Shown: positions 25,201 to 34,323 of the stretch, one piece after another | Layout: each line of letters opens with the position of its first letter | How positions within the stretch are numbered: the first letter of the stretch is position 1 | Assembly (NCBI RefSeq): GCF_000613185.1 | Contig: NZ_CCBB010000001.1 | Location: forward strand, 2,852,001 to 2,916,000 | Length of the DNA stretch: 64,000 bases | Direction of reading: 5' to 3' | Origin: Mycolicibacterium cosmeticum | GTDB lineage: Bacteria; Actinomycetota; Actinomycetes; Mycobacteriales; Mycobacteriaceae | Translations under genes and position numbers: made by a program | Notes under the pieces: generated by a model | Told to the model about the DNA's origin: nothing | The model's input: the letters and a program-made list of their open reading frames with translations, nothing else | Database searches by the model: none

Positions 25201-25778
25201 CCGAGGGTGGCGATGGCGACGACGTTGTTGACCACCGGCGCCCAGGCCGGTGGTCCGAACACGTTGCGGGTGTTCAGGATTGCCATGTACACCGACGTCA
25301 GGCCGTAGAAGATGACCTGCGGCAGCAGCAGATACGCGAACGCGGTGGTGAGCGGCCGGTTCACCTGCGGATCGCCGCCCAGCATCAGATCGACGAGCAG
25401 CGGCGCGGCGGCTACCGAGACGATCGTGGCGATCAGCAGCAGGGTGGTGGCCAGGGTGACCAGTCTGCGCACGAAAGCCGTTCCGCCATCGGCGTCGTCG
25501 CGTTCGGCACGGGCCAGCACCGGCACGAAGATGGCGGTGAACGTGGCCTCCAGCACCAGGGCGGCCACCAGATTGGGCAGTTGGTTGGCCACGGTGAAGG
25601 AGCTCGACAGCGCCGCGCCGAGGATGGCGGCCAGCAGCACGATGCGGAAGAAGCCGGTGATCCGGCTGACCAGGGTGGCGAACGCCATGCCCCAGGACCG
25701 GGACACCACGGCCGAATCCGACAGTTCCTTGCGCGGGACTGCAGCGGACCCGCGGGAGGCGCGTTGCGGTGCGTTCAT
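22251..25778 (-). CDS. murJ: MurJ lipid II flippase fused to a pseudokinase and extracellular CBM-like domain (MviN, Rv3910-like)
   Basis: The protein is 1175 aa. Residues ~25-560 form the multi-helix MurJ/MviN flippase that exports lipid II. A disordered linker follows, then a pseudokinase domain (~690-930). The usual VAIK lysine is replaced (RQVALTFID) and the HRD loop reads HRSGVALSIDD, so catalysis is unlikely. A single helix (~985-1010) leads to an outer discoidin/CBM-like beta domain. In M. tuberculosis PknB phosphorylates the pseudokinase and FhaA then binds it. Adjacent cwlM encodes another MurJ/MurA regulator. It overlaps the downstream Rv3909-like frame by 4 nt (ATGA). Confidence 0.95.
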   Translation of the reverse strand: MNAPQRASRGSAAVPRKELSDSAVVSRSWGMAFATLVSRITGFFRIVLLAAILGAALSSSFTVANQLPNLVAALVLEATFTAIFVPVLARAERDDADGGTAFVRRLVTLATTLLLIATIVSVAAAPLLVDLMLGGDPQVNRPLTTAFAYLLLPQVIFYGLTSVYMAILNTRNVFGPPAWAPVVNNVVAIATLGLYLLVPGELSLDPVEMGNAKLLVLGIGTTLGVVAQAAVLLVAIRRERISLRPLWGVDDRLKKFGTMAAAMVLYVLISQIGLIVGNQIASAAAASGPAIYNYTWLVLQLPFGMIGVTVLTVVMPRLSRNAAAENGPAILADLSLATRLTMITLIPIVAFMTVAGPAIGSALFAYGNFGATDAGYLGMAITLSAFTLIPYALVLLQLRVFYAREQPWIPIVLILVITAVKIVASVLVGHLVTDPELVAGYLGLANGLGFLAGATIGHVVLRANLAPLLPPRAGGLISVDVVRTILVTIAGSMVAGLVAHVVDQLLGVEKLTEHGGAAGSLLRLLILGIIMLPIIAGVLLAARVPDAQAALRAVRRRLGRAPAAPVVPPPRVISQRPVPRVNYPDQRNSYTSQRPAGAGTRKGHMVADQPGSGFPPGADGPAEAGTGAGPTTRIPRADAGEFQPDIPARPAADYGGDPTREQLPFDPPREPAIETATPGSRLPGEEDVHLIPGAIIAGGRYRLLVFHGGPPHLQFWHALDTALDRQVALTFIDPDGQLPDSEVQDILARTSKLSKINSPGIAQILDVARTATGGLVVAEWIRGGSLAEVAETAPSPIGGARAIQSLAAAAEAAHRSGVALSIDDPSRVRVSIEGDVALAFPATLPSGTPEDDIRGIGAALYALLVNRWPLPEAGVHSGLAPADVDGAGQPVEPRSVDRDIPFQISAAAARAVQEGGGIRSAPTLLNLLQQATAVADRTDYIAPVDGAGAAAPARPFSAVAAGDPDTVARRRKGLIIGLSAAGVIVVIALVVLASVLNRIFGDVGGSLDKQELGLNAPTSSSSSADGDVVKPVRATVYSPEGEADEPTLAGLAIDGNPATVWPTDTYSDPNPFPNFKNGVGLMLQLSQPTTLASVTVDVTSTGTAVQIRSAQSANPAKLEDTTVLAPATPLKKGSNTITIPNASPTSYVLVWISTLGTVDGKNRSDISEITLKAKS

Positions 25779-28201
25779 CGGTCGTCGTCAGGGGCGTGGG
25801 CCAGCGCGGTGTCGAGCGGATCGGGCCGGTGGACCCGGGTCGGCGGCACCAGATCGGCGCGGTCGGGCTGGCCGCGGAACCGGTGCCAGAGGCGCCGGCC
25901 GACCAGCAGCGCAAGGATCACCCCTCCGGTCAGGGTGATGAAGAACAGCACCTTGCCGTAGGCGTTGGAGTGCACCGACAGCCGGACCTGCTCACCCAGT
26001 GGCATCCCGTCGACGGTGCTCAACCCGACGTCCACGGCGACGCGCTGGGTGAAGTGCACCTCGATCGGGACGCGCAGCGGCAGATAGCCGGGCGGCAGTT
26101 CGATCTCACCCGGGTCGGTCACCGTCATCCCGGGCGGGGCGTCGATGTGCAGCCGCACCCGGATGGGCACCGGCAGGTCGTTGCGCAGGGCCAGCGGCAG
26201 CGGGCTGCGTTCGGTCGCCAGGGTGTAGGAGCCGCCGGGGTTGACGATGGTCACCGCATGCACGATGTCGGACACCGTCCGGGTGACCGTCGAAAGCCGT
26301 TGCTGCGCAAGCCCGTTACGCGCGTCGGGCGGTACCGTCTGGCTCAGCGCGCGCAGCATGTCCTCACGCAGCGGCGCGGTGTAGGCCGCGCCGGTCAGTC
26401 CGGTCTGCTGGTCGGTGGTCAGCGCCGAGGTGAGCTGCCACAACCGCGCGGTGGTCAGGCCGATGCCGGCGATGACGTCGTCGTCGAACCGGGCGCGCGG
26501 GTTGGCGTCGATGGCCGGTGGGGGGCTGTCCACCGGCGGCGCTGCGGCCGTGGTCTCGGCGATCAGGGCGGGCAGCGGTCGCGGCACCGCCAGCCCGGCG
26601 CGGATGGCGCTGGAGATCGCGCTGAACACCGCCTGGGCTTCGTCCGGCCGCAGATTCCAGCCCAGCGGCGGCATGACGATCTGGGTGCGCGGCTCACTGT
26701 CCGGGCGCAGGCCGCGCCAGAGCAGCGCGCCCAGCGCATCCTGCAGGCGGGCCACCGCGGAGTCGTGTTTGAGCGGGATCGTCAGCGACGAATCGACGTA
26801 GGTCGGGGTCTGCGGATCGGTACCGGCGCCGGCCAGCGCGGCGCCCACCATGGGATCGAACGGGGCGGTGACCACCTGCGGCGCGTCGCGGCGCGGTTGC
26901 AACGCCACCGGGTCGGAGCCGGCACCGGTCAGCGGGGCGGCGGCGATCGCGACGGTCGGGCCCTGGGTGCCGAGGAGCTGGACCGCCCGCTGGGTCAACG
27001 GGCCGTCCCCGAGCAGGGTCGCGCCGCGTACCGACTTCACCCCGAGAATCTGGTCGACGATATCGGCCGCCGAGGCGACGGCGGCGCCGTTCAACGCGGC
27101 GTCCCCCACCCGGTCCAGGGCGTCCAGATCGGCCTGGGCGTACACCGTCGAGGTCACACACGTCCGCTGCGCCAGCACCTTGAGCCGATTGAGCCAATCC
27201 ACCGCCGCGTCCTTGCCGGTGCCGGGCCGGGTGAGCGCGCCCATGCCGCCGTCGGGCTCGGTGCTGACCACATAGCCCGCGGTCATCGCGTTCACGGTGA
27301 CCAGCAGGTCCGGGTCCACCGCCAGGCACAGCGCGGTGCGCACCGTGCCGTCCGGATCGACCTCGGGGCTGGTCGCGAAGTCGGCCGCCGACAGCAGGGT
27401 GTCCAGGCGGCCGCCGGAGGCCAGCGAGGTGGCCAGGTCGTCGTCGATCAGTCGCACCGGTGTGGTGCCGCCGGGGATGCCGGCGGCCAGCCGGGGCCGG
27501 TCGGCCAGCGGCCACAGCACCGTGGTGGCCACCGGCTTGGTGGTGTCGGGTGCGACGACGGCGCCGAGCGCGGCGGCCCCGTCCGCCGGGCCTGCGCTGT
27601 CCGTCGGGTCGGCCGGCACGCCGAGCACCGGGAGCAGGAAGCGGGCGTCGTCGAGGCGGGCCGGCTCGCCGTAGTCGGGGGTGCCGTTGACGTTCACCAA
27701 CACCGGGTAGACGCCCGGTTTGTCGATGCGCAGCGACGGCAGCCGGTCGGCCCGCACGGGATAGCTCAGGGTGAACGGGACCTGCTGCCCGCGCTCCAAT
27801 TCCGGTGCCACCGTGATGAAGTCGGCCACCGGTTCGTACTGGTCCAGGTTCCCGGAGAGATTGGTGCGCAGCCCGGGTGCGGCCGTCACGGCAGCGGCGT
27901 GCTCCAGCCGTACGACGACATCGCGCACCGGCCGGTCGCCGATGTTGCTCACGGTGCCGGTGACGGTGACCACCGCGTCGCTGGTGGTGGTGACGATGTC
28001 GGGGGTGACGCGGTCGATCTGCAACTGCAGGAACTGCGCCGAACCGGGTTCCCCCGCGGCCGCGCGCGGCGATATCGCGGGGCCGGCGAACAGCATGAGC
28101 ATCGCGACGGCGGCGAGGAAGCGGAGGATCGGCGGGCAGGAGCGAAGCGACAGGGGAATGTGGGCCGCCACCGCCGGTGGGGTCACGGGCCGTTTCCGCA
28201 T
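25775..28201 (-). CDS. Secreted/membrane-anchored protein upstream of murJ (Rv3909-like, DUF6049)
   Basis: The protein is 808 aa from ATG at 28201; a GTG at 28186 that overlaps the mutT4 stop is an equally possible start. It has a signal peptide ([25 protein letters not shown]), a large extracellular part with beta-sandwich-like segments ([23 protein letters not shown]), and a C-terminal helix ([26 protein letters not shown]) with a short cytoplasmic tail. It is coupled to murJ by a 4-nt overlap, so a role in cell-wall export is plausible. The biochemical function is unknown. Confidence 0.88.
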   Translation of the reverse strand: MRKRPVTPPAVAAHIPLSLRSCPPILRFLAAVAMLMLFAGPAISPRAAAGEPGSAQFLQLQIDRVTPDIVTTTSDAVVTVTGTVSNIGDRPVRDVVVRLEHAAAVTAAPGLRTNLSGNLDQYEPVADFITVAPELERGQQVPFTLSYPVRADRLPSLRIDKPGVYPVLVNVNGTPDYGEPARLDDARFLLPVLGVPADPTDSAGPADGAAALGAVVAPDTTKPVATTVLWPLADRPRLAAGIPGGTTPVRLIDDDLATSLASGGRLDTLLSAADFATSPEVDPDGTVRTALCLAVDPDLLVTVNAMTAGYVVSTEPDGGMGALTRPGTGKDAAVDWLNRLKVLAQRTCVTSTVYAQADLDALDRVGDAALNGAAVASAADIVDQILGVKSVRGATLLGDGPLTQRAVQLLGTQGPTVAIAAAPLTGAGSDPVALQPRRDAPQVVTAPFDPMVGAALAGAGTDPQTPTYVDSSLTIPLKHDSAVARLQDALGALLWRGLRPDSEPRTQIVMPPLGWNLRPDEAQAVFSAISSAIRAGLAVPRPLPALIAETTAAAPPVDSPPPAIDANPRARFDDDVIAGIGLTTARLWQLTSALTTDQQTGLTGAAYTAPLREDMLRALSQTVPPDARNGLAQQRLSTVTRTVSDIVHAVTIVNPGGSYTLATERSPLPLALRNDLPVPIRVRLHIDAPPGMTVTDPGEIELPPGYLPLRVPIEVHFTQRVAVDVGLSTVDGMPLGEQVRLSVHSNAYGKVLFFITLTGGVILALLVGRRLWHRFRGQPDRADLVPPTRVHRPDPLDTALAHAPDDDR

Positions 28202-28956
28202 CCGTTCGCCCGCCGCCTCGGCGAGTCCTCCTGGCGCCGGTTCCTGGTGTGCGAATGGGTCTGTGGTCGTCGCCGCGGCGAGCTGTGCGGCAGCGGGGGC
28301 AGCGCCGCGGGGCCGTCGGTCTGCAGCTTGTCGATGAGTTCGCCGGCGACCTCGGCGAGTCGGCGTTCGTCCGCGTAGGCCAGCCGGGCCGGCAGATCCT
28401 CCAGCGGCACCCACGCGACCTCGGTGACCTCCACGTCGTCGTCGGAGAGTTCGCCGCCCAGGAAACGCATCAGGTAATGGTGCACCGTCTTGTGTACGCG
28501 GCGCCCCTCGGTGACGAACCAGTAGTCGATGCTGCCGAGGGCGGCCAGCACGCTGCCCTGGATGCCGGTTTCCTCGGCGACCTCGCGGATGGCGGTCTGT
28601 TCGGCGGTCTCACCCATCTCGATATGACCCTTGGGCAGCGACCAGAGCATCCGCCCGCGCCGGTCGATCCGCCCGATCAGCGCGGCGACCTGGCCTTCCT
28701 TCGGGCCGTCGATACCGTCGATCACGAGTCCGCCCGCCGAGGTCTCGTGCACGGTGCGCAGCCGTTCCTGGGCGCGCCGCGGCGGACGTTGCTGGCGGTT
28801 CTGGCCGGGTTTGGCCGGACTGGGCGTCTTCTCGGCGGCCGGTTCGTCGGCGTTGGAGGCGGACTGCTCGGATGCGGGTGTCGGCGGACCGGCAGCGCGG
28901 CGGCCGCGGCGACGCCCTCGGCGCCGTCGCGGTTTGGCTTGTTCGCCGTCCGACAC
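28183..28956 (-). CDS. mutT4: Nudix hydrolase MutT4 (Rv3908-like)
   Basis: The protein is 257 aa. An Arg-rich N-terminus ([12 protein letters not shown]) precedes a Nudix domain with a perfect box at 110-132 (G110, E116, R124, E125, E128, E129, G131). The substrate is not shown by sequence; family members clean damaged nucleotides or hydrolyse dinucleotides. I chose GTG at 28956 ([13 protein letters not shown]), which matches relatives. A TACTAT -10 element lies 7 nt upstream and no ribosome binding site is seen, so the mRNA may be leaderless. Confidence 0.93.
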   Translation of the reverse strand: MSDGEQAKPRRRRGRRRGRRAAGPPTPASEQSASNADEPAAEKTPSPAKPGQNRQQRPPRRAQERLRTVHETSAGGLVIDGIDGPKEGQVAALIGRIDRRGRMLWSLPKGHIEMGETAEQTAIREVAEETGIQGSVLAALGSIDYWFVTEGRRVHKTVHHYLMRFLGGELSDDDVEVTEVAWVPLEDLPARLAYADERRLAEVAGELIDKLQTDGPAALPPLPHSSPRRRPQTHSHTRNRRQEDSPRRRANGCGNGP

Positions 28957-28963
28957 CCAAGCG

Positions 28964-28969
28964 ATAGTA
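28964..28969 (-). promoter_or_regulatory. Candidate -10 element of leaderless mutT4
   Basis: TACTAT on the minus strand, 7 nt before the GTG. The -35 is weak. Confidence 0.45.
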
Positions 28970-29053
28970 GCTGCCGCGGCATGCCGTCCTCGCCACACTG
29001 GCCCGGTCGTGGCCGGGCTGTCGCCGGGTCGTTATCGCCGGGATGGTCGTCAC

Positions 29054-29059
29054 TAGACT
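29054..29059 (+). promoter_or_regulatory. Candidate -10 element of leaderless pcnA
   Basis: TAGACT, 8 nt before the GTG of pcnA. No Shine-Dalgarno sequence lies between. It faces the mutT4 promoter across ~85 bp. Confidence 0.5.
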
Positions 29060-29067
29060 CACCGAAC

Positions 29068-30543
29068 GTGCCGAACCACCCGACCCCGGAAGCCGCCGAC
29101 GCCGAACTGCTGGCCGGCGCCTGGGTGGCGCTGAGCGGGTACCGGCCGCTGCTCGCCGACCTTGGCGCGGTGTTCGCCGCCGCCGGGCACGAGCTGTACC
29201 TGGTGGGCGGCAGCGTCCGCGACGCGCTGCTCGGCCGGGTGTACACCGACCTGGACTTCACCACCGACGCCCGGCCGGAGCAGATGCAGAAGCTGCTGCG
29301 CGGCTGGGGCGACGCGCTGTGGGACACCGGGATCGAGTTCGGCACGATCGGCGTCGGCAAGGGTGAACACCGGCTGGAGATCACCACCTTCCGCTCCGAC
29401 AGTTATGACCAGGTGACGCGCAATCCGCAGGTCCGCTTCGGCGACAGCCTCGAAGAGGATCTGGTGCGCCGCGATTTCACCGTCAACGCGTTGGCCGTGC
29501 GGATCACCGCGGACGGTCCGACCGAGTTCTGCGACCCGCTGGGCGGCCTGGCGGCGCTGCGCGCCAAGGTGCTCGACACCCCGTCGGCGCCGCAGGTGTC
29601 GTTCGGCGACGACCCGTTGCGGATGCTGCGGGCGGCCCGGTTCGTGTCCCAGCTGGGATTCACCGTGGCACCGCGGGTGCTGGAGGCGCTGCTGGACATG
29701 GCGCCGCAGCTGGAGCGGATCACGGCCGAGCGGGTGGCCGCCGAACTGGACAAGCTGCTGCTGGGCGTCGACCCGGTCGCCGGGGTGGACCTGATGGTGC
29801 AGACCGGTCTCGGTGATGTGGTGTTGCCCGAGGTCGGGGACATGCGGATGGCCATCGACGAACACCATCAACACAAGGATGTGTACTGGCATTCGTTGAC
29901 GGTGCTGCGCCAGGCAGTTGACCTGGAGGACCCCTTGCCCGAGGGAGGCCCCGATCTGGTGCTGCGCTGGGCGGCGCTGTTGCACGACATCGGCAAGCCC
30001 GCCACCCGCAGGCACGAACCCGACGGCGGGGTGAGCTTCCATCATCACGAGGTGGTCGGCGCCAAGATGGCGCGCAAGCGGCTGCGCGCGCTGAAGTACT
30101 CCAAGCAGATGGTCGACGACGTGTCCCAGCTGGTGTACCTGCACCTGCGCTTCCACGGGTATGCGGATGCGGCGGGGACCGGTCGGTGGACCGATTCGGC
30201 GGTGCGCCGGTACGTCACCGACGCCGGGCCGTTGCTGAGCCGGCTGCACAAACTGGTGCGCGCCGACTGCACGACCCGCAACAAACGCCGGGCGGCGCGG
30301 CTGCAGGCCAATTACGACGACCTGGAGGCGCGGATCGCCGAACTGGCCGAGAAAGAGGATCTGCAGCGGGTGCGCCCCGATCTGGACGGCAACGAGATCA
30401 TGGAGATTCTCGGCATCCCGGCGGGGCCGCAGGTGGGCCAGGCGTGGAAGTACCTCAAGGAACTCCGGCTGGACCGTGGACCGCTCGAGCACGACGAGGC
30501 CGTCGCCGAACTCAAGAAATGGTGGAACGCGCAGCACGGCTGA
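29068..30543 (+). CDS. pcnA: CCA tRNA nucleotidyltransferase / poly(A) polymerase family (Rv3907-like)
   Basis: The protein is 491 aa. The polymerase head shows GGSVRD (47-52) and the catalytic DLD (61-63), with RRDFTVNALA downstream. A C-terminal HD domain is present (LLHDIGKPATRRHEPDGGVSFHHHE, with further His). Family members add CCA to tRNA 3' ends; the HD domain may have phosphatase or 2',3'-cyclic activity. The start is GTG at 29068. It is divergent from mutT4, and the next gene follows after 15 bp. Confidence 0.93.
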   Translation: MPNHPTPEAADAELLAGAWVALSGYRPLLADLGAVFAAAGHELYLVGGSVRDALLGRVYTDLDFTTDARPEQMQKLLRGWGDALWDTGIEFGTIGVGKGEHRLEITTFRSDSYDQVTRNPQVRFGDSLEEDLVRRDFTVNALAVRITADGPTEFCDPLGGLAALRAKVLDTPSAPQVSFGDDPLRMLRAARFVSQLGFTVAPRVLEALLDMAPQLERITAERVAAELDKLLLGVDPVAGVDLMVQTGLGDVVLPEVGDMRMAIDEHHQHKDVYWHSLTVLRQAVDLEDPLPEGGPDLVLRWAALLHDIGKPATRRHEPDGGVSFHHHEVVGAKMARKRLRALKYSKQMVDDVSQLVYLHLRFHGYADAAGTGRWTDSAVRRYVTDAGPLLSRLHKLVRADCTTRNKRRAARLQANYDDLEARIAELAEKEDLQRVRPDLDGNEIMEILGIPAGPQVGQAWKYLKELRLDRGPLEHDEAVAELKKWWNAQHG

Positions 30544-30558
30544 TGCGTCTTCAAAGGC

Positions 30559-31059
30559 ATGGACTACTGCCTGGCCGACGGTGACGGCGGCGCCTCCATG
30601 TTCTCCGCGGAGCCGGTGGTCGACGTCGACGGGGACGGGTTGCTCGACGGTGTCGGACTCGATCTCGACGGGGACGGTGTCGTCGACGACGCGCTGGCCG
30701 ATCTGGACCGCGACGGGCTGGCCGATCACGGGGTGCACGACGTGGGGGCCGCCGGCGCCGCGTACTTCACCGACGACGGTTCTGGCACATGGGCTTTGGC
30801 GGCCGATGCCGGAGCCCGGGGTGGACAGCTGCGCTGGTTCGGGCTGGACGGGGCCGAGCAGAGCGGCGGTCCGGTCGTGGATTTCGATGCCGACGGGCAG
30901 GTGGACGACCGGCTGCTGGACACCGATGGCGACGGGCTGGCCGACCGGGCGTTGGCGGGACAGGCCGCCTACGCCGACCGTGACGGCGACGGACAGTGGG
31001 ACGTCAAGCTCACCGATGCCGACGGGGACGGGGCCGCGGATTCGGCGAGCGAGGTCTAG
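30559..31059 (+). CDS. Asp-rich calcium-binding-repeat protein (Rv3906c-like)
   Basis: The protein is 166 aa and very acidic. At least seven DxDxDGxxD loops (VDVDGDGLLD, LDLDGDGVVD, LDRDGLADH, FDADGQVDD, DTDGDGLAD, DRDGDGQWD, DADGDGAAD) run through it, like dockerin or thrombospondin type 3 repeats. There is no signal peptide, so an intracellular or leaderless-exported role is open. Relatives are sometimes labelled pullulanase, which the sequence does not support. The gene is 15 bp after pcnA on the same strand. Function is unknown; calcium binding is inferred from the loops. Confidence 0.8.
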   Translation: MDYCLADGDGGASMFSAEPVVDVDGDGLLDGVGLDLDGDGVVDDALADLDRDGLADHGVHDVGAAGAAYFTDDGSGTWALAADAGARGGQLRWFGLDGAEQSGGPVVDFDADGQVDDRLLDTDGDGLADRALAGQAAYADRDGDGQWDVKLTDADGDGAADSASEV

Positions 31060-31082
31060 GGCGGCGGGCCCACGAGGAAGGC

Positions 31083-31859
31083 TCAGCCCCGGCCGGCGCC
31101 GGGCGGCCCCGCGAACGCCTGCGCGATGGTCAGCCAGGTCGCGGCGTCCTCGCCGACGGCCGTCACGTCCAGTTCGGCCCGGGCGCGGCGCTGGGTGACC
31201 AGCATGCAGAAATCCTCGGCCGACCCGGTCACCGACTGGTCCGCATCCTCGGGCCCCCAGGTCCACGAATCCCCGTCTGGCGCTTGCAGTTTCACGTGAA
31301 ACGGTGCGGCGGGCGGAGTCCGGCCGTGCACGGTGAAGGCGAAGTCACGGGTCCGCACGCCGATATGGGCGATCGACCGCAGCCGCGCCGTGGGCTCGCG
31401 CCGCACCCCGAGTGCGTCGGCCACGTCGAGGCCGTGCGCCCATGTTTCCATCAGCCGGGCGGTCGCCATCGACGCGGCGCTCATCGGCGGTCCGAACCAC
31501 GGCAACTTGCGGCCGTTCTCGACGTTGCGCAACGCATCGTGCAGCCGGGCGCGGTCGGACCGCCAGCCGGCGAGCAGCTCGGCCGGGGGCGTGGAAGCCA
31601 GGCGCTCGGCGGCCGCGTCGACGAAACCCAACGGGTCCTTGGCCGCCTCGGCCAGCACCGACCCGAACGCGGCTTCGTCGGTCACCGCCTGCAGGGAGGT
31701 CTGGTCCGTCCACCACAGGTGGGCGATCTGATGCGCGATGCTCCAGCCGGGGGAGGGGGTTTCGGTTCGCCAGGCCTGCTCGGGCAGGTCGGCGACCAAC
31801 GCGTCGAGCACGTCGCTCTCGGCCTGCAGGTCGGCGACGATCGGTCCGGCTCCAGCCAT
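31083..31859 (-). CDS. DinB-fold / mycothiol-dependent maleylpyruvate isomerase family protein (TIGR03084, Rv0036c-like)
   Basis: The protein is 258 aa. The N-terminal metal-site region has [15 protein letters not shown] (H43, H47), and [15 protein letters not shown] carries a third His. These fit the DinB-like four-helix fold of the mycothiol-dependent maleylpyruvate isomerase N-terminal domain. The C-terminal half resembles an SCP-like domain ([22 protein letters not shown]). The substrate is unknown. The gene contains a 14-bp parS core at 31289-31302, encoding FHVK. Confidence 0.85.
   Translation of the reverse strand: MAGAGPIVADLQAESDVLDALVADLPEQAWRTETPSPGWSIAHQIAHLWWTDQTSLQAVTDEAAFGSVLAEAAKDPLGFVDAAAERLASTPPAELLAGWRSDRARLHDALRNVENGRKLPWFGPPMSAASMATARLMETWAHGLDVADALGVRREPTARLRSIAHIGVRTRDFAFTVHGRTPPAAPFHVKLQAPDGDSWTWGPEDADQSVTGSAEDFCMLVTQRRARAELDVTAVGEDAATWLTIAQAFAGPPGAGRG
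31289..31302. other. parS: parS-like site 3 (14-bp palindromic core)
   Basis: GTTTCACGTGAAAC is the complete inner palindrome of parS; the outer bases differ (A and G). It lies ~16.6 kb from site 1 and ~21.5 kb from oriC, inside a coding region. Confidence 0.75.
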
Positions 31860-31868
31860 GGGTGAACC

Positions 31869-33167
31869 CTAACCCCGGTCCTGTACCGGGTTGGCGCGCC
31901 TGCCCAGCCAGGCGTGCAGCGCCAGCCCGACCAGGTAGAGGACCGCACCGGCACAGACCAGCGCGGCCGACCGGCCGTCGGCCGGGATCACCGCGGCCGC
32001 CACCGTGACGGCCAGCACGAACGACATCCAGAACAGCGCGTCCTGGACGGTGAACACGTGCCCGCGCAGGGCGTCGTCGACGTCGATCTGCATGGCGCTG
32101 TCCGCGCACAACTTCACCACCTGTCCGGCCGCGCCCAGGATGAAGCCGCAGACGATCATCACCGGTACGGCGAGCACGACCGCGCACAGCTGCACGACGG
32201 CCGCCAGCGCGAGCGCCCCGTTGGCCGCGCGGTACCGGCCCCAGCGCCCGACCAGGGCGGGCGTCAGCACCGTGGCCAGCAGCGCCCCGGCACCGGCGGC
32301 GCCGACGAACAGCACGGTGGTGCCCAGCCCGACACCCGCGACCTCCTGATCACCGATGTGCCGGACGATCACCAGCACCAGCAGCGTGTTGATGCCGAAG
32401 GCCATCCGATGCGCGGCCAGCCCGCTCAGCGTCGCGGCGACGGTCGGTACCGCCAGCACCGTGCGCGCCCCGTGCGCCCAGCCGGTGAACACGGCGTAGG
32501 CCACCGACCCGTGCACGGCACGGGCGCTGTCGTCGGGACCGAGCACGTGGGGGGAGAACCGCACCGATAGCCACAGTGCGCCCGCGATGGGCACCGCGGC
32601 CAGGAAGATCACCACGGAGGCCCCGGCGTCATTCGCGCCGAGCAGCCAGCGCGGCAGCAGCATGAAATTCGCGCCGAGGAAGGTCGCCACCGAGGCGGTC
32701 GCGGTGGCCACCGAGTTCATCGCGACCACCTTGTCGCGCGGCACCACATGCGGCAGCGCGGCCGACAGCCCCGACGAGACGAACCGGGTGAACCCGTTGA
32801 CGATCAGCGCTCCGAGCAGCAGCACCAGATTCGGTGAGTCGACGGCCAGCGCGGTTGCCACGGTCAGCACCAGCATCAGCCGGCCGGCGTTGGCGCCCAC
32901 CAGCACCCAGCGGCGGTCCCAGCGGTCCAGCAACGGGCCGGCGAACGGGCCGAGGACCGAATACGGCAGGAACAGCACGGCGAACGACAGCGCGATCTCC
33001 CACGGCCGCGCGGCGCGCTCGGGATTGAACAGGATGGCGCCGGCCAGCCCGGCCTGGAACAGCCCGTCGCCGAACTGGCTGACCGCCCGCAGCTCCAGCA
33101 GCCGCCGGAATTCGGGCATGCCGCGGACCGCCTGCCAGCCAGTGTCAGGTGGGCGGGTGTCGGTCAT
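31869..33167 (-). CDS. MFS transporter (Rv0037c-like)
   Basis: The protein is 432 aa with about 12 hydrophobic helices and the MFS loop pattern [18 protein letters not shown] between helices 2 and 3. It is in the DHA3-like multidrug efflux group by length and pattern, but the substrate is not known. It lies 9 bp upstream of the DinB-fold gene on the same strand, suggesting co-transcription. Confidence 0.88.
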   Translation of the reverse strand: MTDTRPPDTGWQAVRGMPEFRRLLELRAVSQFGDGLFQAGLAGAILFNPERAARPWEIALSFAVLFLPYSVLGPFAGPLLDRWDRRWVLVGANAGRLMLVLTVATALAVDSPNLVLLLGALIVNGFTRFVSSGLSAALPHVVPRDKVVAMNSVATATASVATFLGANFMLLPRWLLGANDAGASVVIFLAAVPIAGALWLSVRFSPHVLGPDDSARAVHGSVAYAVFTGWAHGARTVLAVPTVAATLSGLAAHRMAFGINTLLVLVIVRHIGDQEVAGVGLGTTVLFVGAAGAGALLATVLTPALVGRWGRYRAANGALALAAVVQLCAVVLAVPVMIVCGFILGAAGQVVKLCADSAMQIDVDDALRGHVFTVQDALFWMSFVLAVTVAAAVIPADGRSAALVCAGAVLYLVGLALHAWLGRRANPVQDRG

Positions 33168-33296
33168 GTGGTTTCAGATCCTGTCCGGGCCGGGCGGTGC
33201 CAAGTCGCCGTCCGCACCCGGAATCCACCCTACAAATATCCCGGCGGGCCGTGCCTGTTCGTCCCGGCGCGCGGCCGCTGGTGCCATGATGGACAG

Positions 33297-33902
33297 GTGG
33301 CGCACCCAGAGGATCCGGAGGACTACACGACTCCGACGGCACCTCGCGTGCGGGCCGGAACCCTGCTGCTGGCCGAGACGGATCTGCTCGAGCCGACGTT
33401 CCGGCGCAGCGTCATCTACGTCGTCGAGCACAACGAGGGCGGCACGCTCGGGGTGGTGCTGAACCGCCCCAGCGAAACGGCGGTCTACAACGTGTTGCCG
33501 CAGTGGGCCAAGCTCGCGGTGAAACCCAAGACGATGTTCATCGGCGGACCGGTGAAGCGGGATTCCGCGCTGTGCTTGGCGACGCTGCGGGCCGGGATGA
33601 GCGCGACCGACGTGCCCGGGCTGCGCCACGTGCAGGGCCGGGTGGCGATGGTCGACCTGGACGCCGATCCGGAGGCGATCGCTCCTGTGGTGGAAGGCGT
33701 GCGGATCTTCGCCGGTTACTCCGGCTGGACCATCGGTCAGCTCGAGGGCGAGATCGAGCGCGACGACTGGATCGTGCTGTCGGCACTGCCGTCGGACATC
33801 CTGGTCGAACCGCGGGTCGACCTGTGGGCCCGGGTGCTGCGGCGTCAGCCGCTACCGCTGTCGATGTTGGCGACGCACCCGATCGATCTCAGCAGGAACT
33901 GA
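33297..33902 (+). CDS. YqgE/AlgH family protein (Rv0038-like)
   Basis: The protein is 201 aa from GTG at 33297. The family motifs are LLLAETDLLEPTFRRSVIYVVEHNEGGTLGVVLNRP, FIGGPVKRD, and FAGYSGWTIGQLEGEIERDDWIVL. The fold is known, but the function is not (AlgH was first linked to alginate control in Pseudomonas). It is divergent from the MFS gene, with 129 bp between. Confidence 0.93.
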   Translation: MAHPEDPEDYTTPTAPRVRAGTLLLAETDLLEPTFRRSVIYVVEHNEGGTLGVVLNRPSETAVYNVLPQWAKLAVKPKTMFIGGPVKRDSALCLATLRAGMSATDVPGLRHVQGRVAMVDLDADPEAIAPVVEGVRIFAGYSGWTIGQLEGEIERDDWIVLSALPSDILVEPRVDLWARVLRRQPLPLSMLATHPIDLSRN

Positions 33903-33910
33903 CCCGAGCG

Positions 33911-33940
33911 GTCAGCTGCAGGACAGTCAGCTGCAGGACA
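33911..33940. repeat. Perfect 15-nt tandem duplication across a stop codon
   Basis: GTCAGCTGCAGGACA occurs twice head to tail (33911-33925, 33926-33940). On the minus strand it encodes the C-terminal SCS-stop of the next gene, so the first stop and its copy both come from the duplication. Confidence 0.9.
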
Positions 33941-34292
33941 AGGTGCAGGACGCACACGATCCGGCGCACCCGCCACCGGCTTGCGTCTTGGCGAGTTCCT
34001 CGGCGGCCTCGGCCCTGGCGACCAGCTTGGCGTTCTGCCAGCAGCCGGCGGCGACGGTGCCGATCGCACCGAGCACGCACACCACGAGCACCAGCAGCGC
34101 CATCGAGCCGGGCTTGGCCAGGACCACCACACCGCCGGCGGCAAGCATCGCTGCCGCCGCGAACTGAGTGGGCGCCACGGCGCGCAGCACCTGGCGGACG
34201 GGGTCGGCGGAGTGCGGGCGGGTCAGCGTCCAGCCGGCAACACCGGCCGTGGCGGCCGCGGCGCACAGACACAACACGGCGGCGACGAGCAT
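33927..34292 (-). CDS. Small membrane protein with a Cys-rich tail (Rv0039c-like)
   Basis: The protein is 121 aa from ATG at 34292. Three hydrophobic stretches are visible (LVAAVLCLCAAAATAGVAG, QFAAAAMLAAGGVVVL, MALLVLVVCVLGAIGTVAAGCW), followed by a short charged region and GGCAGSCASCTLSCS. Four close Cys in the tail suggest a metal site or disulfides. Function is unknown. It is minus-strand, 31 bp downstream of the proline-rich antigen gene. Confidence 0.75.
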   Translation of the reverse strand: MLVAAVLCLCAAAATAGVAGWTLTRPHSADPVRQVLRAVAPTQFAAAAMLAAGGVVVLAKPGSMALLVLVVCVLGAIGTVAAGCWQNAKLVARAEAAEELAKTQAGGGCAGSCASCTLSCS

Positions 34293-34323
34293 GCGCCCCA
34301 GGATACGAGGCGCCCGGAAACCG

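Noticed and set aside
25769..28378. 869-codon plus-strand frame opposite the Rv3909-like gene
   Set aside because: Translation is Arg/Gly/His-rich low complexity; the minus frame has a signal peptide, a C-terminal membrane anchor and conserved overlap with murJ.
29059..31266. 735-codon minus-strand frame opposite pcnA
   Set aside because: Overlaps pcnA, the calcium-repeat gene and the DinB-fold gene; composition is that of a shadow frame.
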